Assembly (NCBI GenBank): GCA_947258815.1
Contig: CAMYJW010000030.1
Location: 682,001-746,000 of the forward strand
Source of the DNA: an uncultured Sphingomonadaceae bacterium
GTDB lineage: Bacteria; Pseudomonadota; Alphaproteobacteria; Sphingomonadales; Sphingomonadaceae
Length of the DNA: 64,000 bases
Direction: 5' to 3'
Part shown: positions 53,188-61,582 of the stretch, piece after piece
Layout: every line of letters begins with the position of its first letter
Numbering within the stretch: position 1 is the stretch's first letter
The notes under the pieces: generated by a model
What the model saw: the letters and a program-made list of their open reading frames with translations, nothing else
Told to the model about the DNA's origin: nothing
The model's database searches: none
Made by a program: the position numbers and the translations under genes

Positions 53188-54435
53188 ATGGAAAGTGCGG
53201 CCGATCCGCAAGACGGCGTGACGATCGCCACGCTGGCGCCACGACCAGACCATGTGCCTGCGGACCGTGTGATCGATTTCAATCTTCATCAGCCGGTGCC
53301 CGACGGCAAATCGGTGCATGAATTCTGGCGGGAGCTCATCGCCGACGCGACGCACGATATCATGTGGACACCGCATAACGGCGGCCACTGGATCTGCGTC
53401 GATCCCGATCTGTGCGAAACGGTGCTGGAGGATTCCGTGCGCTTTTCATCGCGCGTTGTCATCGTGCCGCGCGATCCGATTGGCGAAACTTACGCAAATT
53501 TTATCCCGCTCTCGCTCGATCCGCCGGTCCACGGCCCCTATCGCAAAGTGCTGAACGATAACCTTGGCCCCAAGCAGATCGCGCGGATCAAGGATGCGGT
53601 GCGCGATCTCACGGTCGAGCTGATCGAAGGGTTCCACAGCGCAGGCCGCTGCAATTTCGTCCACGATTTTGCCGAACAGTTGCCGGTGCGCATTTTCATG
53701 CGGCTGGTCGCCCTTCCTGAAGAGGATCTGCCCAAGCTTAAATACCTTGCCGATCAGTTCACCCGGCCGGACGGGACGATTGAATTTCCCGAAGTCGAAG
53801 CCAATTTCCGCAACTATATCGGCCCGATCATCGATGCCCGGCGCGGCGGCTCTGGCGACGATCTGATCACCCGCATGGTCAGCGCCGAAGTCAACGGACA
53901 ACCGCTGAGCGATGCCGATGCGCAAAACCTGTGCATTCAAACGCTGGTTGGCGGCCTCGATACGGTGGTGAACCTGCTGGCGTTCGTATTTTCGTTCCTT
54001 GCGATCAACCCAGATCAACGGCGGATTCTGGCATCCGATCCCGCGAAAATAGATGAAGCGATGAACGAGTTTTTGCGCCGTTTCCCGGTGGTTTCGGACT
54101 CGCGCGAAGTGCGCCACGATCTGGATTTCGGCGGCGTTACCATGAAGCACCGCGATATGGTGATGGCTTCAACCGTGCCGATCGCGATGAGCGAGAAAAG
54201 CAACGTCGATGCTCTGGACTTTCAGATAGATCGCAAGGCGCGGCGGCATTCGATCTTCGGGCGCGGCGCGCACACCTGCCCCGGCGCGCACCTTGGCCGG
54301 CTTGAGCTGAAAGCGGTGCTCAGCGAATGGCTGGCGCGCATCCCCGATTTTCGTCTGCCCGAAGGCGAAAGCCTGACCTACACCAGCGGGATCGTTGCCA
54401 CGGTCGACCCGTTCAATCTGGAATGGGATGTCTGA
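53188..54435 (+). CDS. Cytochrome P450, CYP101 (P450cam)-like
   Basis: A 415-residue P450. LVGGLDTVVNLLAF in the I-helix, EFLRRFPVVSDSREV at the ExxR site, FGRGAHTCPGAHLGRLEL at the heme Cys, and the ending EWLARIPDFRLPEG with YTSGIVATVDPFNLEWDV all follow the pattern of camphor hydroxylase (CYP101A1) and its sphingomonad relatives, which hydroxylate monoterpenoids and ionones. No ferredoxin gene is adjacent. It starts a plus-strand run with SnoaL-like and LLM genes. Confidence 0.94.
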   Translation: MESAADPQDGVTIATLAPRPDHVPADRVIDFNLHQPVPDGKSVHEFWRELIADATHDIMWTPHNGGHWICVDPDLCETVLEDSVRFSSRVVIVPRDPIGETYANFIPLSLDPPVHGPYRKVLNDNLGPKQIARIKDAVRDLTVELIEGFHSAGRCNFVHDFAEQLPVRIFMRLVALPEEDLPKLKYLADQFTRPDGTIEFPEVEANFRNYIGPIIDARRGGSGDDLITRMVSAEVNGQPLSDADAQNLCIQTLVGGLDTVVNLLAFVFSFLAINPDQRRILASDPAKIDEAMNEFLRRFPVVSDSREVRHDLDFGGVTMKHRDMVMASTVPIAMSEKSNVDALDFQIDRKARRHSIFGRGAHTCPGAHLGRLELKAVLSEWLARIPDFRLPEGESLTYTSGIVATVDPFNLEWDV

Positions 54436-54501
54436 CCGCGGTCAACTGAAAAACACGATTTCCGGCGCATCGAACGCCCGGAACAACAAGAGGAAATGCC
54501 A

Positions 54502-54879
54502 ATGGCAAACCCGGCAGAATTGTCCGATCAACTGATTGCCGCATACAACAATCAGGATTTCGACGCGATGGCGGCGATGATGGCGCCAGACATCGATTTC
54601 AACCATTTCAACCGCGATTTTGCGATGAACGATCGCGACCAGCTGATCGACACATTGCGCACTTTTGCCGCGCAGTATTTCGTCGAGCGATGCTTTGAGC
54701 CCCCGGAAAAAGTGATCACCGATGGCAACACGGTCGTGCGCGTGGCCTGGTATACAGGCGTGCCCAAAGTCGATCTGCCGGGCTTTGGAGATGCCGGCGA
54801 AACCTTCCGCCTCAACCTGTGCAGCGTGATGCGCTTCAACGATGCGGGCATTCTGGTCGAATGGAAAGACTTCGGCTGA
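54502..54879 (+). CDS. SnoaL/NTF2-like fold protein
   Basis: About 125 residues with the pattern LSDQLIAAYNNQDFDAMAAMMAPDIDFNHFNRDF at the start and closing strand LCSVMRFNDAGILVEWKDFG, typical of the SnoaL-like cystatin-fold group that includes ketosteroid isomerase and epoxide hydrolases. AAGAGGAA six bases before the ATG at 54502 supports that start over the one two codons earlier. Lying between P450 and LLM genes it may isomerise or hydrolyse an oxidised intermediate. Confidence 0.85.
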   Translation: MANPAELSDQLIAAYNNQDFDAMAAMMAPDIDFNHFNRDFAMNDRDQLIDTLRTFAAQYFVERCFEPPEKVITDGNTVVRVAWYTGVPKVDLPGFGDAGETFRLNLCSVMRFNDAGILVEWKDFG

Positions 54880-54920
54880 TCAGGCCAGCATTACGGCAAC
54901 AATTTCAAAAGGATCACGAC

Positions 54921-55988
54921 ATGAAAGTCGGCATGTTTCAAACGCCGTTCAACCGGCCAGAGCGCGATGCAACGACGGTGTTTGACTGGGCGATCCGGCA
55001 GGCGGTGGTGGCCGATGAGGTCGGGTTCACCGAAATGTGGGTTGGGGAGCACCTGACGCTGGACTGGGAAGGCATCCCCTGCCCCGAACTGGTGATCGCA
55101 GGCGCGGCGCGGCTGACCAAAAACATAAAGTTCGGCCCGCTTGCCCATCTGTTACCCTATCACCATCCCGGCACGCTTGCGATCCAGACAGCGTGGCTCA
55201 GCCAGATCCTGAAGGGCCGCTATATGCTGGGCGTGGCCGCTGGCGCCTATCCCACCGACGCGGCGCTTGCCGGGCTTGAAGACACGTCAACCAATCATGC
55301 CCGGATGTTCGAATCGATCGAGATGATGCAGAAAGTCTGGGATGCGCAGCCGTTTCGGCAGGAAGGCGAATTCTGGGACGCGGGCTATCCCGATCCAACC
55401 GCACCTGGCGCACATATGCGCGACACCCGGCCCTATGGCGGAGAAATGCCAATGGCGATGACCGGGCTTAGTGCGCCATCGCCTTCGATCAACTTTGCTG
55501 CAGAGCGCGGCTGGATTCCCGCCTCGGTCTATGCCGGCAACCGTTTCCTGCGCACCCAGTTTGACGATTATGCGCGTATTTCCGCCGAAAACGGATTCAC
55601 GCGCGACCGATCAATCCACCGTGTTGTGCGCGATGTCGTGGTGGCCGAAACCGATGCCGCCGCGCGCGAACTGGCCATCGAGGGCGGGCTTGGCCGGGCA
55701 TGGAAAGAATATCTCCAGCCGACCTATGAACGGTTTGGCATCATGGAAGAACTGATGCCCGACAAGTCCGTCGATCCCGGCTCGATCGATGGCGAATATC
55801 TGGCGGACAATGTCTGGATCGTGGGATCGCCTTCAACCGTGATCGAAAAGTTCGAACAATGGTTTGGCGAACTGGGCGGCGCTTTCGGCACGTTGCTGAT
55901 CTATAGCCATGATTTCATCGACAATCCCAAACCATGGGAAGAATCGATGCGGCTTCTGGCGCAGGAAGTTGCGCCCAAGCTTCCATAA
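54921..55988 (+). CDS. LLM class flavin-dependent oxidoreductase
   Basis: About 355 residues with luciferase-type barrel motifs: ADEVGFTEMWVGEHLTLDW, IKFGPLAHLLPYHHPGTLAIQTAWL, GRYMLGVAAGAYPTDAAL and GSPSTVIEKFEQWFGELGGAFGTLL. Similar to the limonene/terpenoid-type and other FMNH2-dependent monooxygenases annotated as alkanal monooxygenase-like. AAGGA precedes the ATG at 54921. A second LLM protein in the window lies at 4920-6005. It follows the SnoaL-like gene by 41 bases. Confidence 0.92.
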   Translation: MKVGMFQTPFNRPERDATTVFDWAIRQAVVADEVGFTEMWVGEHLTLDWEGIPCPELVIAGAARLTKNIKFGPLAHLLPYHHPGTLAIQTAWLSQILKGRYMLGVAAGAYPTDAALAGLEDTSTNHARMFESIEMMQKVWDAQPFRQEGEFWDAGYPDPTAPGAHMRDTRPYGGEMPMAMTGLSAPSPSINFAAERGWIPASVYAGNRFLRTQFDDYARISAENGFTRDRSIHRVVRDVVVAETDAAARELAIEGGLGRAWKEYLQPTYERFGIMEELMPDKSVDPGSIDGEYLADNVWIVGSPSTVIEKFEQWFGELGGAFGTLLIYSHDFIDNPKPWEESMRLLAQEVAPKLP

Positions 55989-56026
55989 GTGCCTCCGCAC
56001 CAGGCCGCAGCGCATCATTGAGAGAC

Positions 56027-56047
56027 TTTTTCCACGATACCGTTGAC
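56027..56047 (+). promoter_or_regulatory. Shared promoter motif TTTCCAC-N6-GTTGAC, copy 1
   Basis: The element before the MaoC-like operon is identical at 20 of 21 bases to 60611-60631 and shares TTTCCAC-N6-GTTGAC with 60429-60447 on the minus strand. The TTGAC end looks like a -35 box. It starts about 100 bases upstream of the first start codon. Confidence 0.6.
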
Positions 56048-56127
56048 GCCATTTCCCTTCCCGTGCCACAAGCTGTCAAAATGGCGCAGCGCTGATAGGT
56101 TGTGCGCACGATTGGGAGAGAGGGCGA

Positions 56128-56574
56128 ATGACAGACAACGGCGATCTGGACCTTGGAAGTCTGCGGATCACACCGGAAACGCCGGTGGGGTATGAATTGC
56201 ATCCGATCAAGAAAAAGGCAGCGATCCAGCTTATGGGAAGCAGGGTCTGGGGCCGCTTCAATCCCAATCACTGGGATCCCGATTATGCCCAGTCAACCGG
56301 GCTGACCGATCCGATCCAGACGGGCGAAATGTCATCGGCGTATATCTCGGAAATGTGCGTCAATCATTTCGGCGCCGCGATGTTCAGGAATGCGCGGATC
56401 GTGTGCAAATACATCGCTTCGACCATCGCTGGCGAAGTGATCGTCACCGGCGGAGTGATCACCGAAAAGACCCCGAAGGGCAACGGTTTTCGTTTCAAGG
56501 CCGATATCTGGTCCGCCAACGAAGCGGGCGATAAGAAAACGGTCGGCTGGGTCGAAGCGGATGTGGGAGTTTAA
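56128..56574 (+). CDS. MaoC-like hotdog-fold protein (ChsH1-like candidate)
   Basis: A 148-residue hotdog protein with FNPNHWDPDYAQSTGLTDPIQTGEMSSAYISEMCVNHFG, a variant of the MaoC hydratase segment in which the catalytic His region is N-H-W-D. It starts directly after GGGAGAGAGGG. Together with the second hotdog protein, DUF35 protein and thiolase-like gene that follow in two-to-eleven-base steps, it resembles the steroid ChsH1-ChsH2-Ltp2 hydratase-aldolase complex. Either of the two hotdog proteins may be the catalytic one. Confidence 0.82.
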   Translation: MTDNGDLDLGSLRITPETPVGYELHPIKKKAAIQLMGSRVWGRFNPNHWDPDYAQSTGLTDPIQTGEMSSAYISEMCVNHFGAAMFRNARIVCKYIASTIAGEVIVTGGVITEKTPKGNGFRFKADIWSANEAGDKKTVGWVEADVGV

Positions 56575-56577
56575 TCG

Positions 56578-57096
56578 ATGAGCAATGATCTCAAGCCGCA
56601 AACACCGGTTCAGGCGGCGCAGACTCGCGCCTTTGTCAAAAGCCTTGAACAGGAATCGCAGACGTACTGGGATATGGTGGAAATCGGCGACGAACTGTCG
56701 CGCGATCTGCACATTACGCCTGAACTGGTGATCCTCTATCTGGACCCGGTTGAAGATTATAACCCGTGGTATGAAGGCTGGCGCATGAACAGCTGGCATA
56801 TCGACGGGGAATCGCCGTTCGGCGGGGCTATCGTGCCCCCGCTGCTGGTTTCTCACTTCGTGCTTTCAGTCCAGTTTGACCATACAAAGCCGTTCGCCAT
56901 CGGATCGATCCACACTTTCCACGATTCCGAAATCCTTGAGCCGATCCCGATCGGGGCGACCGTGCGCATCACCACCCGCGCGATCGACAAGTATGAAAAG
57001 CGCGGGCGGCGCTATGTGCGTCATGAAGTGCATGTGACCGATGTCGCCAATGACACGCTCTATTTCCGCGAAGTACGCGATATTCTCTCGCTTTAA
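56578..57096 (+). CDS. MaoC-like hotdog-fold protein (ChsH2 N-domain-like candidate)
   Basis: A 172-residue protein with a hotdog pattern: YWDMVEIGDELSRDLHITPELVILYLDPVEDYNPWYEG, GGAIVPPLLVSHFVLSVQFD and the double psi of GATVRITTRAIDKYEKRGRRYVRHEVHVTD. The family histidine is not obvious. Starting three bases after the first hotdog gene, it probably forms a heteromer with it, as ChsH1 and ChsH2 do. In actinobacteria ChsH2 carries a DUF35 domain in the same chain; here that domain is the next gene. Confidence 0.78.
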   Translation: MSNDLKPQTPVQAAQTRAFVKSLEQESQTYWDMVEIGDELSRDLHITPELVILYLDPVEDYNPWYEGWRMNSWHIDGESPFGGAIVPPLLVSHFVLSVQFDHTKPFAIGSIHTFHDSEILEPIPIGATVRITTRAIDKYEKRGRRYVRHEVHVTDVANDTLYFREVRDILSL

Positions 57097-57107
57097 GGAG
57101 CCGGTTC

Positions 57108-57560
57108 ATGGGCCACGAAGTGCCGGAATTTGTCGTCGATGGACTTGTCGAGCAGACGCCCGAGGGGCCGCGCCTGATCGGAACGCGCTGCGCGGGCTGC
57201 AACACGCTTTATTTTCCGCAAAAATCCAGTTGTGCGAATCCGGGTTGCGATGAAAAATCCCCGCAACCCGCGCATCTTCCGGCGGCCGGCACGCTCTACA
57301 GCTATACGATCCAGCGCTATCAGCCGCCTTCGCTGTTTCGGATCGATGACTGGCAGCCCTATATCATCGGCCTTGTCGAGCTGGGCGAAGGCGTGCGCGT
57401 GATGGCCATGCTGACGGGAATCGAAGAGGATCAGCTGCGCATCGGCATGGACCTGCAACTCGTTACCCAACCGCTCTATACCGATAGCGAAAAGGGCGAG
57501 GTTCGCACGTTCAAGTTCGCACCAACAGGCAAGTTCGCACCAGCAGGAGAAAGCGCATGA
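57108..57560 (+). CDS. DUF35 zinc-ribbon/OB-fold protein
   Basis: A 150-residue protein. The zinc ribbon has CAGC near residue 29-32 and CANPGC near residue 42-47 and is followed by an OB-fold (LYSYTIQRYQPPSLFRIDDWQPYIIGLVELGEGVRVMAMLTG). The C-terminus ends in a duplicated KFAPTG/KFAPAG from an 18-base tandem repeat at 57513-57548. The stop overlaps the thiolase-like start (ATGA), making a tight pair, as the DUF35 domain and aldolase partner in Ltp2/ChsH2. Confidence 0.9.
   Translation: MGHEVPEFVVDGLVEQTPEGPRLIGTRCAGCNTLYFPQKSSCANPGCDEKSPQPAHLPAAGTLYSYTIQRYQPPSLFRIDDWQPYIIGLVELGEGVRVMAMLTGIEEDQLRIGMDLQLVTQPLYTDSEKGEVRTFKFAPTGKFAPAGESA
57513..57548. repeat. Imperfect 2 x 18-base tandem repeat at the end of the DUF35 gene
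   Basis: Two adjacent units beginning AAGTTCGCACCA match at 16 of 18 bases and encode KFAPTG and KFAPAG at the C-terminus. It looks like a recent local duplication. Confidence 0.85.
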
Positions 57561-58747
57561 GGCCGGTCTATGCGCTGGGCGCAGGCGCGCACCCGTGGGG
57601 CAAATGGCCAGACAAACCGCAAGTGCAGCTTGCCAGCGAGGCAATGGATGAAGCGCTTGCCGATGCCGGGTTGCGCTGGTCCGATGTGCAGGGACTGGCT
57701 GCCGCGTCGTCGCGCTTTGAAGGCGGCATGGGCTGGGGCCTGCACGCCAATGAACTGGTGCAGACCGTGGCCGAACAGGGCATTCCATGCATCAATGTCG
57801 GCGGTGCCTGCGCGGCTGGCGCGATCGCCCTGCAAACCGCCTATGCGCTTGTTTCAAGCGGGCAATATGATGTTGTCGCTGCGGTTGGCGCGGAACGCAT
57901 GCCCAAGGGGTTCATCCCCCGCCCGCCCGGCAGCGCGGATGACCGGACCGACGACGATTATCTTCGCTGGGTTACGATGGGCGCAACCAATCCTGCATAC
58001 TGGGCGATAGAGGCCCGCCGCCGCCAGCACGATCATGGCACCAGCGATCAGACACTGGCCAGGGCCTCCACGCTGATGCGCCGCAATGCCAGCGGCAATC
58101 GCCGCGCGCGCTATCGCGATCCGATCAGCGAAGACGATGTCCTCGCCTCGCCGATGGTCGCAGACCCGCTGCATCTGCTTCAGATTTGCCCGGTCAGCGA
58201 TGGTGCCTCGGCTGTCATTCTGGGAAGCGAGGATTTTGTCGCGCGGTCGGGAAAACCGGGCGTGCGCGTGGCCGGGTGTGCAATCGGTTCAGGCCAGTTC
58301 GGCGATCCGGCCCGCCGCATCCCCACCATCGCCAGCACCGTGCGCGACGACGTTTCGCACACCAGCGAGGTGACGGGCGCAGTGAGCAGGGCTTTTGAGA
58401 TGGCGGGTGTCGGCCCGGAAGACATCGACCTGCTGGAAATGGCCGATAACACCGCATGGCATCTGCTGGCATGGCCCGAACTGTTCGGCTTTTATGAGCC
58501 GGGCAAGGGAGACTGGATGCTGGAGCAAGGCAAGCTGTCTATCGACGGCGATCTGGCGCTGAATCCCAGCGGTGGCTTTCTCTCATTCGGCGAAGCAACC
58601 ACCGCGCAGGCACTGTTACAGGTCAGCGAAGTGCTGTGGCAATTGCGCGGGCAGGCAGAAGGTCATCAGGTGCCCGATGCAAAAGTGGGGATGACCGCCG
58701 TTCTTGGTCTTGGCGCAAACGGTGGATCCGTGATCCTCACTCGATAA
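57557..58747 (+). CDS. Thiolase-fold protein with altered active site (Ltp2-like aldolase candidate)
   Basis: A 396-residue thiolase-superfamily protein. A Cys is present in INVGGACAAGAIAL, but the usual GHxxGATG motif reads LSFGEATTAQ, so the catalytic His is replaced by Glu. Such changes fit loss of thiolytic activity and use as a retro-aldolase. Tight coupling to the DUF35 gene and two hotdog proteins supports a hydratase-aldolase complex acting on a branched side-chain or ring intermediate. A non-catalytic lipid-carrier role cannot be excluded. Confidence 0.85.
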   Translation: MRPVYALGAGAHPWGKWPDKPQVQLASEAMDEALADAGLRWSDVQGLAAASSRFEGGMGWGLHANELVQTVAEQGIPCINVGGACAAGAIALQTAYALVSSGQYDVVAAVGAERMPKGFIPRPPGSADDRTDDDYLRWVTMGATNPAYWAIEARRRQHDHGTSDQTLARASTLMRRNASGNRRARYRDPISEDDVLASPMVADPLHLLQICPVSDGASAVILGSEDFVARSGKPGVRVAGCAIGSGQFGDPARRIPTIASTVRDDVSHTSEVTGAVSRAFEMAGVGPEDIDLLEMADNTAWHLLAWPELFGFYEPGKGDWMLEQGKLSIDGDLALNPSGGFLSFGEATTAQALLQVSEVLWQLRGQAEGHQVPDAKVGMTAVLGLGANGGSVILTR

Positions 58748-58764
58748 CGCGGGCTTATCCGCGC

Positions 58765-60384
58765 TCAGTCAGCCTTGGCGTCGGCTCTTGCCTTGCGCAG
58801 ATCGAAGCCGGTGTATCCATCCGCCGCGCACTTTTCCAGCAAGCGGCGATAATGCCGCACGCCGCCCGAGTAGGGCATGAAAACGCGCGGCTTTCCGGGA
58901 ATTTCGGCACCGTTGTAAAACGATGGAGTCTGCATGTAGAGCGTTTCCTTGGCGCGCTCGTTCACATAGGCATTCCATGCCTTCTCGGCCTCTGGCCGGG
59001 CTTCGATTTCGCGAATGCCTTCATCGCGCGCCTTGACCAACAGATCGACATACCAGTCGACCTGATCTTCGGATGACAGCAAAACGTTGGCCAGCAGCGA
59101 GGGGCTGCCCGGCCCGACAATGATGAACATGTTGGGAAAGCCAGCCGTGCCCAGCCCCATCTGGGTGATCGGTCCGTCTGCCCATTTCTCTTTAAGGGTC
59201 TGGCCGTCACCGCCCATTATTTCAGGCCCGAACAGCGAGCCGGTGAAGGCGTCAAAGCCGGTCGCGTAGATGACGATATCGAAATCAAATTCTTCGGCGC
59301 TGGTGCGCAGCCCCGTTGGCGTGAACCCTTCCAGAGGAGTTTCGGAAATATCGACCAGCCGCACATTTTCGCGATTGAACGTCTTGAAATAGCCGCCATC
59401 GACGGCAGGCCGCCGGGTGCCGAACGGAAAGCCCTTGGGCGTAAGCTTTTCGCGCGTCCACGGATCATCGACCTGCTCTGCGATCTTGCGGCGGATAAAA
59501 TCAGACGCCAGCGCATTCGATTCTTCGTTGAGCAGGATGTCCTTGAACGCGAGTGCAAATCCAAAGCCAAGCCGGTTCCAAGCCTTTTCAAGCGCGACCT
59601 CGCGCTCATCCTCGGGCACTTCTGTCGCCGAGCGCGGATCGGGTTTGAAACCCAGGCCGCTGGGCGAATTGCGCGCCTGATCGCGGCGCTCGGCATAATG
59701 CGCCTTGACCTGCGCATCTTCCTCATCGCTTACTGGCGCATTGGCCGCAGGGATCGAATAGTTCGCCGTGCGCTGAAACACGGTAAGCTGCTTTGCCTTG
59801 GCTGCGACAACCGGGGTCATCTGCACGCCGGACGATCCGGTGCCGATGATCGCAACGCGCTTGCCTTCAAAATCAACGCCTTCACGCGGCCAGCGCGCGC
59901 TGTAACAGACCTGCCCGGCGAAATCGTCCTGCCCCGGATAGGTGGTGTTCTTCGGGGTTGAAAGCTGGCCCATGGCAAGCAGCAGATACTTTGCTTCCCA
60001 GCTTCGGCCGTCATCGGATTGCACCGTCCAGCAGGCAGCATCCCGATCATAACGCGCGCCTGTAACCGTGGTGTTCAGCTCGACATCGCGGCGCAGATCG
60101 AAGCGATCCGCAACATGGCGTATATATTCAAGAATTTCGGGCTGCTGCGCATAGCGTTCGCTCCAGCGCCATTCCTGTTCCAGCTCTTTGGAAAAGCGAT
60201 AGGAATAATCGAAACTTTCAACATCGCAGCGCGCGCCGGGATAGCGATTGAAATTCCAGACACCGCCGATTTCCTCGTCCCGTTCAAGCACGGCAACCGA
60301 AAAGCCCTGTTCGCGCAGACTATAAAGCGCGCGCAATCCCGCAAAGCCGGCCCCGATGACCACGACATCAACTGATTGAGGCAT
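58765..60384 (-). CDS. Flavin-containing monooxygenase, Baeyer-Villiger type with altered fingerprint, second copy
   Basis: About 539 residues with VVVIGAGFAGLRAL and GGVWNFNRYPGARCDVESFDYSY for FAD, VAIIGTGSSGVQMTPVVA for NADP. The fingerprint FxGxxxHxxxW reads FAGQVCYSARWP, so His is Tyr (checked in the DNA, tac). The C-terminal RHYRRLLEKCAADGYTGFD is typical of the family. GGGAGA four bases before the ATG at 60384 sets the start. It is related to the copy at 24798-26444 but clearly distinct. It would oxygenate a ketone or similar carbonyl. Confidence 0.9.
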   Translation of the reverse strand: MPQSVDVVVIGAGFAGLRALYSLREQGFSVAVLERDEEIGGVWNFNRYPGARCDVESFDYSYRFSKELEQEWRWSERYAQQPEILEYIRHVADRFDLRRDVELNTTVTGARYDRDAACWTVQSDDGRSWEAKYLLLAMGQLSTPKNTTYPGQDDFAGQVCYSARWPREGVDFEGKRVAIIGTGSSGVQMTPVVAAKAKQLTVFQRTANYSIPAANAPVSDEEDAQVKAHYAERRDQARNSPSGLGFKPDPRSATEVPEDEREVALEKAWNRLGFGFALAFKDILLNEESNALASDFIRRKIAEQVDDPWTREKLTPKGFPFGTRRPAVDGGYFKTFNRENVRLVDISETPLEGFTPTGLRTSAEEFDFDIVIYATGFDAFTGSLFGPEIMGGDGQTLKEKWADGPITQMGLGTAGFPNMFIIVGPGSPSLLANVLLSSEDQVDWYVDLLVKARDEGIREIEARPEAEKAWNAYVNERAKETLYMQTPSFYNGAEIPGKPRVFMPYSGGVRHYRRLLEKCAADGYTGFDLRKARADAKAD

Positions 60385-60428
60385 ATCTTCTCCCATTTGG
60401 TATCGAATTGTCACAGCGGTTCGCGAAC

Positions 60429-60447
60429 GTCAACAGTGGTGTGGAAA
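60429..60447 (-). promoter_or_regulatory. Shared promoter motif TTTCCAC-N6-GTTGAC, copy 3
   Basis: Read on the minus strand, the element lies about 45-63 bases upstream of the BVMO start codon. Both conserved blocks and their 6-base spacing match the copies at 56027 and 60611; the central six bases differ. A possible -10 ACAATT follows at suitable distance. Confidence 0.6.
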
Positions 60448-60610
60448 CGTGCGTTACCGCGATTGCCACCCACCCTGATCTGCCTTTCTCCCTGCCTCAG
60501 GTAAAAAGCGTGCAATTTCCAGTACAGACGTTGGATACGGCGACTGTCGCCACCATCAATCAGCAATCCCGGCTTTGCGATGACTGGCAGGCTGGCACAT
60601 CAGCAGATGG

Positions 60611-60631
60611 TTTTTCCACGATACCATTGAC
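60611..60631 (+). promoter_or_regulatory. Shared promoter motif TTTCCAC-N6-ATTGAC, copy 2
   Basis: Identical to the copy at 56027-56047 at 20 of 21 bases. It lies about 50-70 bases before the SDR start codon at 60683, so the SDR, BVMO and MaoC-like operon may be controlled by one factor. Confidence 0.6.
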
Positions 60632-60682
60632 GGTGACCGGTGCCGGTCCGTAATGCGTCGTCAACAACCACAAGGCAAGCGC

Positions 60683-61456
60683 ATGAACCAGTCATTCCAG
60701 CCCCCCGAAAAGCCCGTCGCCATTGTCACAGGCGCGGCGCGCGGCATAGGTGCCGCAATAGCGCAAAGGCTTGCCGAAGATGGCTTTGATCTGGCGCTTG
60801 TGGATCTTGATGCAGACACCTGCACAGATACCGCCGCATTAGTGAAAGCCGCCGGCCAGCGCGCGCATTGCGTATCTTGCAATGTTTCCGATGAAGCCCA
60901 GGTCGCTGATGCGGTGAGCGAAATTGAAAATGTGCTGGGCGCGCCAACCGCGCTGGTCAACAATGCAGGCGTGTTGCGCGACGCCACCTTGACCAACATG
61001 AGCAGCGAAGACTGGGATCTTGTCATCGATGTCAATCTCAAGGCGTGTTTTCTGATGTGCCGACAAGTCGCGCCTTATATGCGCGCGGCAAAATGGGGAC
61101 GTATCGTCAACCTCTCAAGCATCGCGGCATTAGGCGTATTTGGCGAAAGCAATTATTCGGCCGCCAAGGCAGGCATTCAGGGAATTTCGAAAACTCTGGC
61201 GATTGAGCTGGGACCATCAGGCGTAACGGCCAATGTCGTCGCGCCCGGTTTCGTTGTGACCGAAATGACAAAAGCCGTGGCCGAGCGCATCAAGGTTTCA
61301 ATCGAAGAACTGTCTGAAATGATGAAGCGGGATATCGTGGTGGATCGCACCGGAACACCGCAGGACATCGCCAATGCGGTGTCCTTCTTCTGCGATGCGC
61401 GATCCTCGTTCGTGACCGGACAAGTTCTTTATGTCGCCGGAGCGCCGCGCGGGTAA
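60683..61456 (+). CDS. Short-chain dehydrogenase/reductase (FabG-like)
   Basis: About 257 residues. TGAARGIGAAIAQRLAEDGFDLALVDLDADTC, NNAGVLRDATLTNMSSEDWD, NLSSIAALGVFGESNYSAAKAGIQGISKTLAIELGPSGV with Ser-Tyr-Lys and NVVAPGFVVTEMT are seen. The Asp-rich VDLDAD segment suggests NAD(H). The ATG at 60683 is preferred to one ten codons earlier. It stands under a promoter motif shared with the BVMO and the MaoC-like operon. Confidence 0.94.
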   Translation: MNQSFQPPEKPVAIVTGAARGIGAAIAQRLAEDGFDLALVDLDADTCTDTAALVKAAGQRAHCVSCNVSDEAQVADAVSEIENVLGAPTALVNNAGVLRDATLTNMSSEDWDLVIDVNLKACFLMCRQVAPYMRAAKWGRIVNLSSIAALGVFGESNYSAAKAGIQGISKTLAIELGPSGVTANVVAPGFVVTEMTKAVAERIKVSIEELSEMMKRDIVVDRTGTPQDIANAVSFFCDARSSFVTGQVLYVAGAPRG

Positions 61457-61582
61457 ACCGGGTTTGTATCTGCGCGCGCAATATCGCATACGTCATTTTA
61501 TCCAGCCACGATCGGCTGGCGTTGAAACGGGCGCGCAACTGGCGGAACGGCAGAGCGCACCAAAAATCTGGGAATCGCGTTC

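Larger units (their letters stand above)
60385..60682. other. Divergent intergenic region between BVMO and SDR
   Basis: The 298-base gap holds two inversely oriented copies of the TTTCCAC-N6-RTTGAC motif. The middle, about 60450-60600, has no recognised element and no credible small gene. Confidence 0.6.
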
